A DNA stretch of 64,000 bases from Buttiauxella izardii (GCF_003601925.1 NZ_QZWH01000008.1:1-64000), one strand, 5' to 3'. Counted from the stretch's first letter, positions 41,698 to 54,716 are shown. Program-made: numbers and translations. Notes: generated by a model not told the origin, from the sequence alone.

Positions 41698-43035
41698 TTA
41701 ATGCGCGTCGATAAAGACGATTTTCAGAATGAACAACAGCGCCACAACAATCACGCATGGGCTGATTTCACGCCAGCGACCGGTGCCGAGTTTCATTACA
41801 CAGTAAGAGATAAAGCCCAGCGCGATGCCTTCGGTGATGGAGAAGCTGAACGGCATCATCACAGCGGTGATAAACGCTGGCACCGCTTCGGTCAGGTCGT
41901 CCCACTTCACGCGAGACAAGCTGGAAGTCATCAGCACGCCAACGTAAATCAATGCGCCCGCAGCAGCATAAGCCGGAACCATACCCGCCAGTGGTGACAG
42001 GAAGATAACCAGCAGGAACAGCAAGCCGACGATTACCGCCGTCAGGCCAGTACGCCCGCCAACCGACACGCCAGAAGAGCTTTCGATATACGCAGTCACC
42101 GATGAAGTGCCGATAAACGCACCCGCAACAGAAGAAACGCTATCAACGTACAGCGCCTGCTTCATGCGTGGGAATTTCCCTTTTTCGTCGGCAAGACCAG
42201 CTTTATCCGTTACGCCAATCAACGTACCGGATGAGTCAAACAGGTTTACCAGCATAAAGGAGAAGATGACGCCTGCCAAACCGATGTTCAGCGAACCGGC
42301 TAAATCAACCTGACCGACCACGGAAAGCACGCTCGGCGGAGCAGAAACAATGCCGTGATACTGCACGTCGCCCATCATCCAGCCCAGCAGCGTAGTCACC
42401 ACGATGGAAACCAGTACCGCCGCGTGAATGTTACGCGAAGCCAGAATAGCGATGATAAAGAAGCCCAGCGCGCCCAGCAAAACGCTGTGCGAAGTCAGGT
42501 TACCGATGGTGACCAGCGTGTCTTTGTTCGCAACGATAATCCCGGCGTTTTTCAGCCCCATCATGCCGATGAACAGACCAATACCGCTGGTGATACCCAC
42601 GCGCAGGCTCATCGGGATATTGGCAATCATCCAGTAACGCACGCGGAAAATGGTCAGCAACAACAGGCCCGTCGCGCCCCAGAAAATCGCGCCCATGCCG
42701 ACTTGCCAGGAAATCCCCATCGCGCCAACCACCACAAAGGCGAAGAACGCGTTCAGGCCCATTGCCGGAGCCAGTGCCACTGGCAAGTTGGCGAAAATAC
42801 CCATCAGGATGCTACCTAATGCGGCAATTAAACAGGTGGTGACAAAAACGGCCTGGGTATCCATACCAGCGGCGCCAAGGATCTGCGGGTTGACGAAAAC
42901 GATATACACCATCGTCAGGAAGGTCGTAAGACCGGCGATCACTTCAGTGCGTGCCGTGGTGCCGTGTTCGCGCAGTTTAAACACGCGCTCGAGCAGCCCC
43001 GGATTTGCGGCCGGAGTAGATTGTGGTTGGCTCAT
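41698..43035 (-). CDS. adeP: Adenine permease AdeP
   Basis: 445 aa, the E. coli length. NCS2/AzgA-type purine permease with 13-14 membrane segments. Conserved APAMGLNAFFAF and the later EGKGKFPR-like region (DEKGKFPRMKQALYVDS). High-affinity adenine:H+ uptake. The ATG at 43035 (MSQPQSTPAANPG) is chosen by alignment. The frame runs further upstream to 43236 but without similarity. A PurR-like box lies ~110 bases upstream. Confidence 0.97.
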   Translation of the reverse strand: MSQPQSTPAANPGLLERVFKLREHGTTARTEVIAGLTTFLTMVYIVFVNPQILGAAGMDTQAVFVTTCLIAALGSILMGIFANLPVALAPAMGLNAFFAFVVVGAMGISWQVGMGAIFWGATGLLLLTIFRVRYWMIANIPMSLRVGITSGIGLFIGMMGLKNAGIIVANKDTLVTIGNLTSHSVLLGALGFFIIAILASRNIHAAVLVSIVVTTLLGWMMGDVQYHGIVSAPPSVLSVVGQVDLAGSLNIGLAGVIFSFMLVNLFDSSGTLIGVTDKAGLADEKGKFPRMKQALYVDSVSSVAGAFIGTSSVTAYIESSSGVSVGGRTGLTAVIVGLLFLLVIFLSPLAGMVPAYAAAGALIYVGVLMTSSLSRVKWDDLTEAVPAFITAVMMPFSFSITEGIALGFISYCVMKLGTGRWREISPCVIVVALLFILKIVFIDAH

Positions 43036-43140
43036 TAGTCTTAATTCCGAACATTGAGAGGGAAAATCCGTCGCTATCCTATACCAAAAATTACAAAACA
43101 TGATGTCGAACGCAGATTTTTTTTCATTGAATTTTCTTAT

Positions 43141-43156
43141 ACGGCAACGATTGCGT
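43141..43156 (-). promoter_or_regulatory. PurR box upstream of adeP
   Basis: On the minus strand ACGCAATCGTTGCCGT matches the PurR consensus ACGCAAACGTTTGCGT at 13 of 16 positions, including the central CGTT. Repression by PurR with hypoxanthine or guanine is expected. Confidence 0.7.
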
Positions 43157-43198
43157 GCCGCAAAAATTGCGCAAATTGGGTAAAGTAGATATTTACTC

Positions 43199-43325
<127 letters not shown>

Positions 43326-43340
43326 AAATAAGGAAGCGGT

Positions 43341-44006
43341 ATGTCCCGGATAGATGCGGTGTTCTTCGACTGCGATGGCACGCTAGTTGATAGTGAAGTG
43401 ATTTGCTCCAAAGCCTACGTGCATATGTTTGCGCAATACGGCATCGAACTTGCGCTTGAGGAGGTTCACAAGACCTTCAAAGGGATCAAGCTTTACGAGA
43501 TCATCGACACCATCAATGCCCAACATGGCGTGAATCTGTCAAAAGAAGTGCTGGAGCCAATTTATCGCGCCGAAGTTTCACGCTTGTTTGACAGCGAGCT
43601 GGTGGAGATTGAAGGAGCAACCGAGCTGGTTGCGCAAGTTAACGTGCCGATGTGTATCGTTTCCAACGGCCCGGTCAGCAAAATGCAGCACTCGCTGGGC
43701 AAAACCGGCATGCTCCACCATTTCGAGGACAAACTGTTCAGCGGCTACGATATTCAGCTTTGGAAACCCGATCCGGCGCTGATGTACCACGCCGCCGACG
43801 CGATGCGTGTCGAGGCAAAAAACTGTGTGCTGGTGGATGATTCAATGGCAGGCGCGCAATCGGGTATTGCCGCGGGAATGGAAGTTTTCTATTTTTGCGC
43901 CGACCCACACAACAAGCCGATTGATCACCCTAAAGTAACGACCTTTACCGATTTAGCGCAGTTGCCGGAGTTATGGCGTGCGCGGGGTTGGAATATTACC
44001 GGTTAA
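43341..44006 (+). CDS. yieH: HAD phosphatase YieH (6-phosphogluconate phosphatase)
   Basis: 221 aa, the E. coli length. HAD motif I FFDCDGTLV (D9, D11), motif II CIVSNGP, motif III near KPDP, and motif IV VDDSMAGAQSG. E. coli YieH dephosphorylates 6-phosphogluconate. Follows adeP in E. coli too. An ERIC element sits in its leader. Confidence 0.95.
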   Translation: MSRIDAVFFDCDGTLVDSEVICSKAYVHMFAQYGIELALEEVHKTFKGIKLYEIIDTINAQHGVNLSKEVLEPIYRAEVSRLFDSELVEIEGATELVAQVNVPMCIVSNGPVSKMQHSLGKTGMLHHFEDKLFSGYDIQLWKPDPALMYHAADAMRVEAKNCVLVDDSMAGAQSGIAAGMEVFYFCADPHNKPIDHPKVTTFTDLAQLPELWRARGWNITG

Positions 44007-44008
44007 AT

Positions 44009-44035
44009 TGCCAGGCGGGGGAACCCGCCTTTTGT
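44009..44035 (+). terminator. Terminator of yieH
   Basis: AGGCGGG, GGAA, CCCGCCT then TTTTGTTT. It separates yieH from the convergent LacI-family gene. Confidence 0.8.
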
Positions 44036-45070
44036 TTACGTGCTCTGGCGCAGCTCAATCTGGTAGTTAAATAGCTCGACTCGCGTTTCGTCTAATTCAT
44101 CATCCCGATCATCATTGAGCAACTCAATCAGCAGTTTGCCCGCCTCTTTGCCCATCTTTTTATAATCAATACGAATAGAAGTCAGCGTGGGATGCGTCTG
44201 GTCGCAACTGTCGGAACCATCAAGACAGGCCACAGCAATATTACCGGGGATTTTCAGCAAACGGCGCTGGCATTCAAACATCACGCCCAATGCAATGTCT
44301 TCGTGGCTGCAAATCACCGCATCCAACTCCGGCTGGCGCTGCAATATTTCCGTTAACGCATAGCGGCCAAACTGCAGGCTGGCGGCTTCCGGCGTAGTGA
44401 TCACCTGGTCGGAATTCTGGTAGCGGCTCAGCATGGCTTTATGCCAGCCGTTAAGCTGCTGGCGTTGCAGGCGGTTATCCATATGCGAGCCAATAAAACC
44501 AATATTCTTATAGCCCTGATCTAACAGGTGTTCCGTCAGTTTATGTGCCGCTTCAAAAAATGATGCCTCGAGGGAAATTGCCGCCTGGCTGAACGGGGAA
44601 CCCACCACGTTGATGGTCGGAACATTGGCTTTTTCAAGAATTTGCCAGGTTTTCTCAGCCAGTTGCGAGCCAAAAATCACCATCGCAGCCGGGTTGCTTT
44701 GCAGCAGCGTCATTAAGATTTCAGCTTCTTTATGTTGATTGTGCTCGTGGCAGCCGAGAAGTAGCTGGAATTCGTTTTTATTGAGAACTTGCTGTAACGA
44801 CTGCATAAAGCGCGAACTGGCTTTGTCGGTCAGCGAAGGAATGAGTACCGCGACGGTGTCGCTATGGCCGGATGCCAGCGCACCCGCAGCGCGATTAGGG
44901 ATATAGCCCAATTCCGCAACCGCTTGTTCTATCTTCTCGCGCAGCTTGTCAGAAACCTGATCGGGTGTTCTTAACGCGCGGGAAACGGTCATGGTTCCTA
45001 CACCCGCAAAATTGGCGACTTCTTGTAGTGTGACTCGCCCGGTACTACGGCGCTTACGCGGCTTTTCCAT
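44036..45070 (-). CDS. LacI-family repressor, GntR-like, likely of the adjacent PTS
   Basis: 344 aa. LacI-type HTH VTLQEVANFAGVGTMTVSRA (~14-33) with hinge RAAGALASG, then a periplasmic-binding-like domain. Overall pattern is closest to E. coli GntR/IdnR. Divergent from the PTS genes across a 271-base gap holding three CG-centred palindromes, so it probably represses that operon and perhaps itself. The inducer is not known. GntR-type proteins often sense sugar acids. Confidence 0.88.
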   Translation of the reverse strand: MEKPRKRRSTGRVTLQEVANFAGVGTMTVSRALRTPDQVSDKLREKIEQAVAELGYIPNRAAGALASGHSDTVAVLIPSLTDKASSRFMQSLQQVLNKNEFQLLLGCHEHNQHKEAEILMTLLQSNPAAMVIFGSQLAEKTWQILEKANVPTINVVGSPFSQAAISLEASFFEAAHKLTEHLLDQGYKNIGFIGSHMDNRLQRQQLNGWHKAMLSRYQNSDQVITTPEAASLQFGRYALTEILQRQPELDAVICSHEDIALGVMFECQRRLLKIPGNIAVACLDGSDSCDQTHPTLTSIRIDYKKMGKEAGKLLIELLNDDRDDELDETRVELFNYQIELRQST

Positions 45071-45215
45071 CTGGCCTCTCCGGACAACGACAACTCACTG
45101 TTTTCATTATTTTTATTTCACCGACTATCCGTCAAACAATTGAACACGTTAGCAAAAACCCTAACGCATTGTATATGCCGAACCGGGATATAGCCAAAGT
45201 CGGACTCGGGAAAAA

Positions 45216-45262
45216 TGATAGCGCTATCACAAACTCTGATAGCGCTATCAGGTAGCGCTACC
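45216..45262. promoter_or_regulatory. Three tandem palindromic operators
   Basis: TGATAGCGCTATCA occurs twice, perfect and identical (45216-45229 and 45237-45250, centres 21 bp apart or two helical turns), followed at once by GGTAGCGCTACC (45251-45262). All share the AGCGCT centre with the CpG typical of LacI-family sites. Confidence 0.85.
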
Positions 45263-45341
45263 AAACGAGATATCCATCACATTAATTAGCGTGTGAAAAA
45301 TCTACTCTCCCTGTTAATTATCATCGGGAGTTATCAGTCGC

Positions 45342-45785
45342 ATGTTAAAAACACTATTAACCGCAGAGGTCATTCAGGTCGTTGAGCAGGCTAAAGACTG
45401 GCGCGACGCCGTAGCGATTTCATGCCAGCCGCTGATCGAAAATGGCTCGATAGAACCGCGATACATTGATGCCATTTATCGCTCGCACGAAGCCATCGGC
45501 CCGTATTACGTGGTCGGGCCCGGCATTGCAATGCCACACGCACGGCCAGAAGAAGGGGCAAACAAACTCGCGCTGGCGCTGACACTGATCACTTCCGGTG
45601 TGAATTTCGATGCCGATGAAAACGATCCGGTGAAATTGCTGATTGTGCTGGCCGCCACCGATAGCACCAGCCACATCGAAGCCATTTCGCAACTCGCCCA
45701 ATTATTCGATAACGAACCAGACATTCAGGCCATTTTGTCGGCCAAAACATCGCAAGACATTTTGTCCGTCATTGCGCGCTATTAA
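45342..45785 (+). CDS. Ascorbate-type PTS enzyme IIA
   Basis: 147 aa. Mannitol/ascorbate-type EIIA with the phosphorylation His in GIAMPHARPEEG (~H68). It receives phosphate from HPr and passes it to the EIIB encoded next. Similar to UlaC/SgaA, but the flanking regulator and the absence of ula enzymes argue for a different substrate. First gene of a three-gene operon. Confidence 0.9.
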   Translation: MLKTLLTAEVIQVVEQAKDWRDAVAISCQPLIENGSIEPRYIDAIYRSHEAIGPYYVVGPGIAMPHARPEEGANKLALALTLITSGVNFDADENDPVKLLIVLAATDSTSHIEAISQLAQLFDNEPDIQAILSAKTSQDILSVIARY

Positions 45786-45800
45786 TTATCCAGGAGAACA

Positions 45801-46091
45801 ATGATGAAAATCACAGTGGTATGCGGTAACGGTTTAGGCACCAGTCTGATGATGGAAATGAGCATCAAAACCATCGTTAAAGATCTCGGCGTGAGCGCTG
45901 AAGTCGATCATGTTGACCTCGGCTCCGCCAAAGGTACGCCGAGCGATATTTTTGTCGGCACCAAAGACATTGCTGAGCAATTAGTCGCACAGTCCGTCGG
46001 CGGCAAAATCGTCGCACTGGACAACATGATCGATAAGAAAGCCATGAAAGAACGTTTGTCCGTGGCATTAACCGAGTTAGGCGCACTGTAA
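45801..46091 (+). CDS. Ascorbate-type PTS enzyme IIB
   Basis: 96 aa. P-loop CGNGLGTSLMM with the phosphocysteine near residue 8. UlaB/SgaB type. Starts 15 bases after EIIA behind CAGGAG. Confidence 0.92.
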   Translation: MMKITVVCGNGLGTSLMMEMSIKTIVKDLGVSAEVDHVDLGSAKGTPSDIFVGTKDIAEQLVAQSVGGKIVALDNMIDKKAMKERLSVALTELGAL

Positions 46092-46103
46092 GCAGGGGTC
46101 GAT

Positions 46104-47359
46104 ATGGATTTCTTTCGTTTTTTGATGAGCGATGTACTTTCCGAACCGGCGGTGCTGGTCGGTTTAATCGCTTTGATTGGCTTGATTGCACAGAAAAAAC
46201 CGGTCACCGAATGTATTAAAGGCACCGTCAAAACCATTATGGGTTTTGTGATTTTAGGTGCGGGTGCAGGTCTGGTAGTTTCATCGTTGGGTGACTTTGC
46301 GAACATCTTCCAGCACGCCTTTGGTATTCAGGGCGTGGTGCCGAACAACGAAGCGATTGTTTCCGTGGCGCAGAAGAGCTTCGGTAAAGAAATGGCGATG
46401 ATCATGTTCTTCGCGATGGTTATCAACATTCTGATTGCCCGTTTTACGCCGTGGAAATTTATCTTCCTGACCGGTCATCACACGTTATTTATGTCGATGA
46501 TGGTGGCAGTAATTCTGGCAACCGCAGGCATGACCGGCGTAACGCTGATTGCTGTAGGTTCGCTGGTGGTCGGTGTGGCGATGGTATTCTTCCCGGCCAT
46601 TGCACACCCGTACATGAAGCAAGTTACCGGTTCTGACGACGTGGCAATCGGCCACTTCTCGACGTTATCTTACGTGCTGGCCGGTTTCATCGGCAGTAAA
46701 TTTGGTAATAAAGAACACTCGACTGAAGACATGAATGTGCCGAAAAGTCTGCTGTTCTTGCGCGACACGCCGGTAGCCATTTCCTTCACCATGAGCATTA
46801 TCTTCCTGGTGACCTGCCTGTTTGCAGGCGCTGACGTGGTGAAAGAGCTGAGCGGTGGCAAAAACTGGTTCATGTTCTCCATCATGCAGTCCATTACCTT
46901 CGCGGCGGGCGTGTACTCATCCTGCAAGGTGTGCGCATGGTTATCGCGGAAATCGTTCCGGCGTTTAAAGGGATTTCCGACAAGCTGGTGCCGAACGCGA
47001 AACCAGCGCTCGATTGCCCGGTGGTCTTCCCTTACGCGCCGAATGCCGTATTGGTTGGCTTCCTGAGCAGCTTTGCCGCCGGTTTAATCGGCATGTTCGC
47101 GCTGTATCTGCTGAATATGACGGTGATTATCCCAGGCGTAGTGCCACACTTCTTCGTGGGTGCAGCGGCGGGCGTATTCGGCAACGCAACTGGCGGGCGT
47201 CGTGGGGCAATTCTGGGTGCCTTTGCACAAGGTTTGCTGATAACCTTCCTGCCAGTATTCCTGCTGCCAGTGTTGGGCGATATCGGCTTTGCCAATACCA
47301 CTTTCAGTGATTCTGACTTTGGCGCATTGGGTATTCTGTTAGGGATTATTGTTCGCTGA
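46104..47359 (+). pseudogene. Ascorbate-type PTS enzyme IIC, frameshifted
   Basis: UlaA/SgaT-type membrane permease split between two frames. Frame one reads normally to ...SITFAAGVY near 46916, then changes to SCKVCAW and ends at 47066. The rest (RMVIAEIVPAFKGISDKLVP...) continues in another frame to 47359. Adding one base between 46916 and 46917 restores GVYIILQGVRM and one continuous protein of about 418 aa with about ten membrane segments. EIIA and EIIB upstream are intact. It is either a recent single-base deletion or a sequence error. Confidence 0.85.
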
Positions 47360-47383
47360 TAGTTGAATTAACAAAGCAATGGT

Positions 47384-47421
47384 AAAAAAGGTTCTCGCTT
47401 ATCGGCGATGAACCTTTTTTT
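47384..47421 (+). terminator. Terminator of the PTS operon
   Basis: AAAAAAGGTTC, 15-base loop, GAACCTTTTTTT, ending in a long T-run. Confidence 0.85.
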
Positions 47422-47531
47422 ATATCGATCAACCAAGAAATATAAACTCCTCTTACTCTTTTCAGACATACATGCATTTTTTGCTCGCGCAATAGTTGTA
47501 ACCTTTATCCTTTGTGTTCATAAGGATTTGG

Positions 47532-48701
47532 ATGATGTCTGTTTATCATGTCAGCACCAGAATAAATTCGAATGTACCAGCGAGTGAAATTCTTTATGAT
47601 TTGTGTATTTATCGGATCGATTCGGAAAGAAGAAAACATTCCATTGTGGATGTAAAGCAACAAGCGCTTCTCGCTAATTATGAAACACAACCTCATGCAA
47701 CAGAAAACATCAGCGAACCCATTTCAACCATTTATATTATGGAGGTAATACTTTACCGGCAAACCATGCTTAAAACTTTATGTATTTCTTCTACACCATT
47801 CACAAAAATGTATACGTTAGAAGAGTTCGCATCTGGTAAAGCCTGGTCACCGGTTAAGCGTGAAAACCCCTGTTATTTTCAATCAACGGGAACGACGAAG
47901 CTTCAAAGTAAAGGGGATAATATTGCCGTTATAAACATCTCCAGACCGGAACGGCCTTTTATTGCGAAGGATTATCCGATTGGTAGTTCGCAGGATCCTT
48001 TTGAAAAAACACTTATCGCGCAGCAAATAACCAGACGATTTAATCAGGTCGATTATCCAAACCAGTTCAATGCCAGTTTATGTGGCCCTGCGGCATTTTT
48101 TTACTGCCTGCAGAAAGATCGGCCTGATGTGTATGCACAAGCTGCACAGGAGTTGTGGAGAAGTGGGAAAACTAAAATTGGTCAGCTTGAGATAACGCCG
48201 AGTGGTGGTTGCCGTCATCCGATGGGTCATTTATATGGCGATATCTCTGGCCTCGACTGGATGACACTTGCCGGGCTGAGAGACTCGGAAAATAAAGTGC
48301 TGAGTTTTGACAGCCTCGATTCTCCACTGGCCGGTATAACATTATGGGGCACGTTGACAGAATGGTTTGAGAAAGCAGGCTACGAAAAGGTATTCATTAA
48401 TGTCGGTATAACGCAGGCTGGAATTCAGGGGATTAATGAATTAAATGAGTATATACAGAAAGGTTATAAAGTGGTTTCACTTATTAATGACAGTTTACTA
48501 CAAGGTAGTTTATCTGAACGAACAACATACCCTACGCATTGGATCGTATGGAATGGGCCAGTAACACAGGCCTCTGATGGAACTATGCATTTGAATTTAT
48601 TTTCATGGGGGGATTTATCAGATCAAATAAAACCGGGAAGAGATACTTCTTTCTTCATTAGCCGATTTTTTGGAGGCGTGGTTTTTAAACCACTAAAATA
48701 A
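47532..48701 (+). CDS. Unrecognised protein with papain-like Cys...His pattern (candidate toxin/effector)
   Basis: 389 aa from the first of two adjacent ATG codons behind AAGGA. I do not recognise the family. There is no signal peptide and no membrane segment. The C-terminal half holds FNASLCGPAAFFYCL (Cys184 at the start of a helix), TPSGGCRHPMGHLYGDISG (~222-240) and, 150 residues later, YPTHWIVWNGP (His336) followed by LNLFSWGD (Asn/Asp ~355-361). That order, Cys at a helix start, then His on a strand, then an acidic or amide residue, is the papain/C39-like pattern of peptidases, amidases and several interbacterial effectors. The DNA is visibly AT-richer than its neighbours. The stop is 2 bases from the next gene, which encodes a lipoprotein. 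Confidence 0.75.
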   Translation: MMSVYHVSTRINSNVPASEILYDLCIYRIDSERRKHSIVDVKQQALLANYETQPHATENISEPISTIYIMEVILYRQTMLKTLCISSTPFTKMYTLEEFASGKAWSPVKRENPCYFQSTGTTKLQSKGDNIAVINISRPERPFIAKDYPIGSSQDPFEKTLIAQQITRRFNQVDYPNQFNASLCGPAAFFYCLQKDRPDVYAQAAQELWRSGKTKIGQLEITPSGGCRHPMGHLYGDISGLDWMTLAGLRDSENKVLSFDSLDSPLAGITLWGTLTEWFEKAGYEKVFINVGITQAGIQGINELNEYIQKGYKVVSLINDSLLQGSLSERTTYPTHWIVWNGPVTQASDGTMHLNLFSWGDLSDQIKPGRDTSFFISRFFGGVVFKPLK

Positions 48702-48703
48702 CA

Positions 48704-49123
48704 ATGGTTTTTATACGAATATTATTTGTTCTTTGCCTGTTCCCTTTGACAGCCTGTACTTTCCTAAGCCCTGAGGCTGAATATATACCAGACAATGAAG
48801 TATTACCTGCTGCAACTTTAGGAAAGCCTTACCTTTTTAAAATTAGTATCTTAGGCGGTAGAGTCTTTGGTGGAGCAGAAAGAAAGGCAGGGATTGTGGA
48901 GCCTGATGATACAGGTATTTTTGTTCGTAACTGTAAATTGCCAGACTCGGTAATTACAGAGGGTACAAGAGATATCAAAGATCATAACTGTGTAGAAGTT
49001 TATGGCACCCCCACAAAATCAGGTCTTATAAAAATAAATCTCAGCAGCGGCATGTATGGAAATATGTTCGTCCCTGGCAGTTATTTCAGTAAAGACTATA
49101 CGCTGACCGTGGTGAGTCCCTAA
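48704..49123 (+). CDS. Predicted lipoprotein, candidate immunity/partner protein
   Basis: 139 aa. Signal sequence MVFIRILFVLCLFPLTAC with lipobox LTAC (Cys18) and Thr at +2, so outer-membrane sorting is expected. The mature part reads LPAATLGKPYLFKISILGG ... EVYGTPTKSGLIKINLS ... KDYTLTVVSP, the strand pattern of a small Ig-like domain. No enzyme motif. Starts 2 bases after the preceding gene, so the two are almost certainly co-translated. AT-rich like its partner. An immunity or inhibitor role is inference from the context only. Confidence 0.75.
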   Translation: MVFIRILFVLCLFPLTACTFLSPEAEYIPDNEVLPAATLGKPYLFKISILGGRVFGGAERKAGIVEPDDTGIFVRNCKLPDSVITEGTRDIKDHNCVEVYGTPTKSGLIKINLSSGMYGNMFVPGSYFSKDYTLTVVSP

Positions 49124-49140
49124 ACAGAACGATAATACAT

Positions 49141-49166
49141 GCCCTCTCCCGAAGTGAGAGAGGGCA
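49141..49166. repeat. GCCCTCTC/GAGAGGGC hairpin
   Basis: GCCCTCTC-CCGAAGTGA-GAGAGGGC lies between the lipoprotein gene and convergent phoU. No T-run follows, so it belongs to the CCCTCTCC repeat type seen at 11512 and 58268 and may still end transcripts from both sides. Confidence 0.6.
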
Positions 49167-49171
49167 GTTCG

Positions 49172-49897
49172 TCACTCTTTCGGATCTTTACCCGCAAGCA
49201 GTTTATCCAGTTCGTCGCCGCCGACATGACGGAAGTCCTGCCCTTTAACGAAGTAGAAAATAAACTCGCAGATGTTCTGGCAGCGGTCGCCGATACGTTC
49301 GATGGAACGTGCGCAGAACAGCGCCGTCAGCACGCTTGGAATGGTGCGCGAGTCTTCCATCATATAAGTCATCAGTTGGCGCACGATGCCTTCATATTCC
49401 TGGTCAACTTTCTTATCTTCGCGATAAATACGCACCGCTTCGTCGAGATCCATACGCGCAAACGCATCCAGCACGTCATGCAGCATTTGCACGGTGTGGC
49501 GGCCTAATGACTCGAGGCTAACCAACAGCGGTTGGTGCTGGTGGGAGAATTTCTCCAGCGCCGTGCGGCAGATTTTGTCAGCCACATCGCCGATGCGTTC
49601 CAGCTCAGAAATCGTTTTGATGATGGCCATCACCAGGCGTAAGTCGCTGGCGGTTGGCTGGCGTTTCGCGATGATGCGCACGCAGGCTTCATCGATCGCC
49701 ACTTCCATCATGTTAACTTTCTGGTCGCCTTCGATGACGCGCTTCGCCAGCTCGCCATCTTGATTGTGCATGGCGGTGATCGCATCAGAAAGCTGTTGCT
49801 CCACCAGCCCACCCATGGTCATTACCTGGGTGCGGATGTATTCCAGCTCGGCATTAAACTGGCCGGAAATGTGTTTGTTCAGGTTGAGGCTATCCAT
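49172..49897 (-). CDS. phoU: Phosphate-signalling protein PhoU
   Basis: 241 aa, the E. coli length. Two repeats of a three-helix PhoU domain with metal-binding E/D motifs ([14 protein letters not shown] and [13 protein letters not shown]). It links PstB and PhoR so that the Pho regulon is off when phosphate is plentiful. Last gene of pstSCAB-phoU. Confidence 0.98.
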   Translation of the reverse strand: MDSLNLNKHISGQFNAELEYIRTQVMTMGGLVEQQLSDAITAMHNQDGELAKRVIEGDQKVNMMEVAIDEACVRIIAKRQPTASDLRLVMAIIKTISELERIGDVADKICRTALEKFSHQHQPLLVSLESLGRHTVQMLHDVLDAFARMDLDEAVRIYREDKKVDQEYEGIVRQLMTYMMEDSRTIPSVLTALFCARSIERIGDRCQNICEFIFYFVKGQDFRHVGGDELDKLLAGKDPKE

Positions 49898-49939
49898 TTT
49901 TTCTCCTGGTGCCCAATAACTTGGAAGATAAGGGGCAAA

Positions 49940-52613
<2,674 letters not shown>

Positions 52614-52638
52614 TTACTCTTTGTTGTTTAGAGGTTTT

Positions 52639-52666
52639 CCCGGAGTAAACCATGATTTACTCCGGG
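52639..52666 (-). terminator. Intercistronic hairpin between pstS and pstC
   Basis: CCCGGAGTAAA, 6-base loop, TTTACTCCGGG, perfect 11-bp stem with no T-run, placed after the pstS stop. It probably stabilises the pstS message and limits read-through, raising PstS over the membrane parts. Confidence 0.75.
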
Positions 52667-52675
52667 TTGAATCAC

Positions 52676-53824
<1,149 letters not shown>

Positions 53825-53850
53825 GTGATTTTGCGACCAACTTGCGCCTG

Positions 53851-54582
53851 TCACATTGCGGATTCTGAACGCTCAATGCGCTTCAATAACTCGCTTTGTT
53901 CGTCGCCAGTTAAATAGCGCGATTCCCCTAACGGCAGGCCTTCCAGGTGGATATTCATGATGCGGACACGTTCAAGGCGGGTCACTTCATAGCCGAAATA
54001 TTGACACATCCGGCGGATTTGTCGGTTCAGCCCTTGAACCAAAATAATACGAAATACCACGTCAGATTCTTTCGTTACATTACAGCGTTTAGTTACCGTT
54101 CCCAGAATCGGAACACCCGCGCCCAGCCCAACAATAAACTCGTCAGTCATCGGCTTATCAACGGTAACCACATACTCTTTTTCGTGATTGTTACCGGCGC
54201 GCAGAATTTTATTCGCGACATCACCGTGATTGGTCAGCAAAAGTAATCCCTGGGAATTTTTATCGAGACGCCCGATTGGCGAGACACGTTTGTCGCTATG
54301 AATAAGAACGCTGATGTTATCGGGTTCACTCTTTTGCATCGTGGTGATAATGCCAACCGGCTTGTTCAAAACCATCAGCACCAGATTGTTGTCATCACGC
54401 GGCTCAATAAGCTGGTTGTTCACCTTCACCACATCCCCGGCAAAAACCTGAGCACCGAAACCGACCTGTTTATCGTTAATAAAAACATCGCCGCGTTCAA
54501 TGTAACGATCGGCTTCACGGCGAGAGCAGAGGCCGCTATCGCTGATGTATTTATTAATTCGGATGGAGGAACCGGTCAGCAT
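53851..54582 (-). CDS. RluF-like 23S rRNA pseudouridine synthase
   Basis: 243 aa from the ATG that aligns with E. coli RluF ([14 protein letters not shown] versus MLPDSSVRLNKYIS). Upstream ATGs at 54612 and 54603 are alternatives, and no start has a clear ribosome site. N-terminal S4 domain ([20 protein letters not shown]) and catalytic [17 protein letters not shown] with the nucleophilic Asp. It lacks the long basic C-terminal tail of E. coli RluF and is placed between pstS and glmS, not in the E. coli rluF position. It may therefore be the RluF orthologue relocated or an extra paralogue. Confidence 0.85.
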   Translation of the reverse strand: MLTGSSIRINKYISDSGLCSRREADRYIERGDVFINDKQVGFGAQVFAGDVVKVNNQLIEPRDDNNLVLMVLNKPVGIITTMQKSEPDNISVLIHSDKRVSPIGRLDKNSQGLLLLTNHGDVANKILRAGNNHEKEYVVTVDKPMTDEFIVGLGAGVPILGTVTKRCNVTKESDVVFRIILVQGLNRQIRRMCQYFGYEVTRLERVRIMNIHLEGLPLGESRYLTGDEQSELLKRIERSESAM

Positions 54583-54641
54583 TTTGCGGGATGTCTCATT
54601 CATGTTTTGCATAGTTACCAATCAATCATCACCCCCATAAA

Positions 54642-54657
54642 TGTGACGCACATCACA
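54642..54657. promoter_or_regulatory. CRP-type site
   Basis: TGTGACGCACATCACA is a perfect TGTGA-N6-TCACA palindrome, 60 bases upstream of the RluF-like gene start and about 240 upstream of the permease gene. It could serve either gene of the divergent pair. Confidence 0.75.
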
Positions 54658-54716
54658 TCCGTTATCCATTAGGGGTAGATTACACATAAAAAATTGCGCT
54701 GAGTCACAAATAATAT

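Noticed and set aside
46931-47359. Independent 142-aa membrane protein gene
   Set aside because: It is the C-terminal part of the frameshifted EIIC, not a separate gene.
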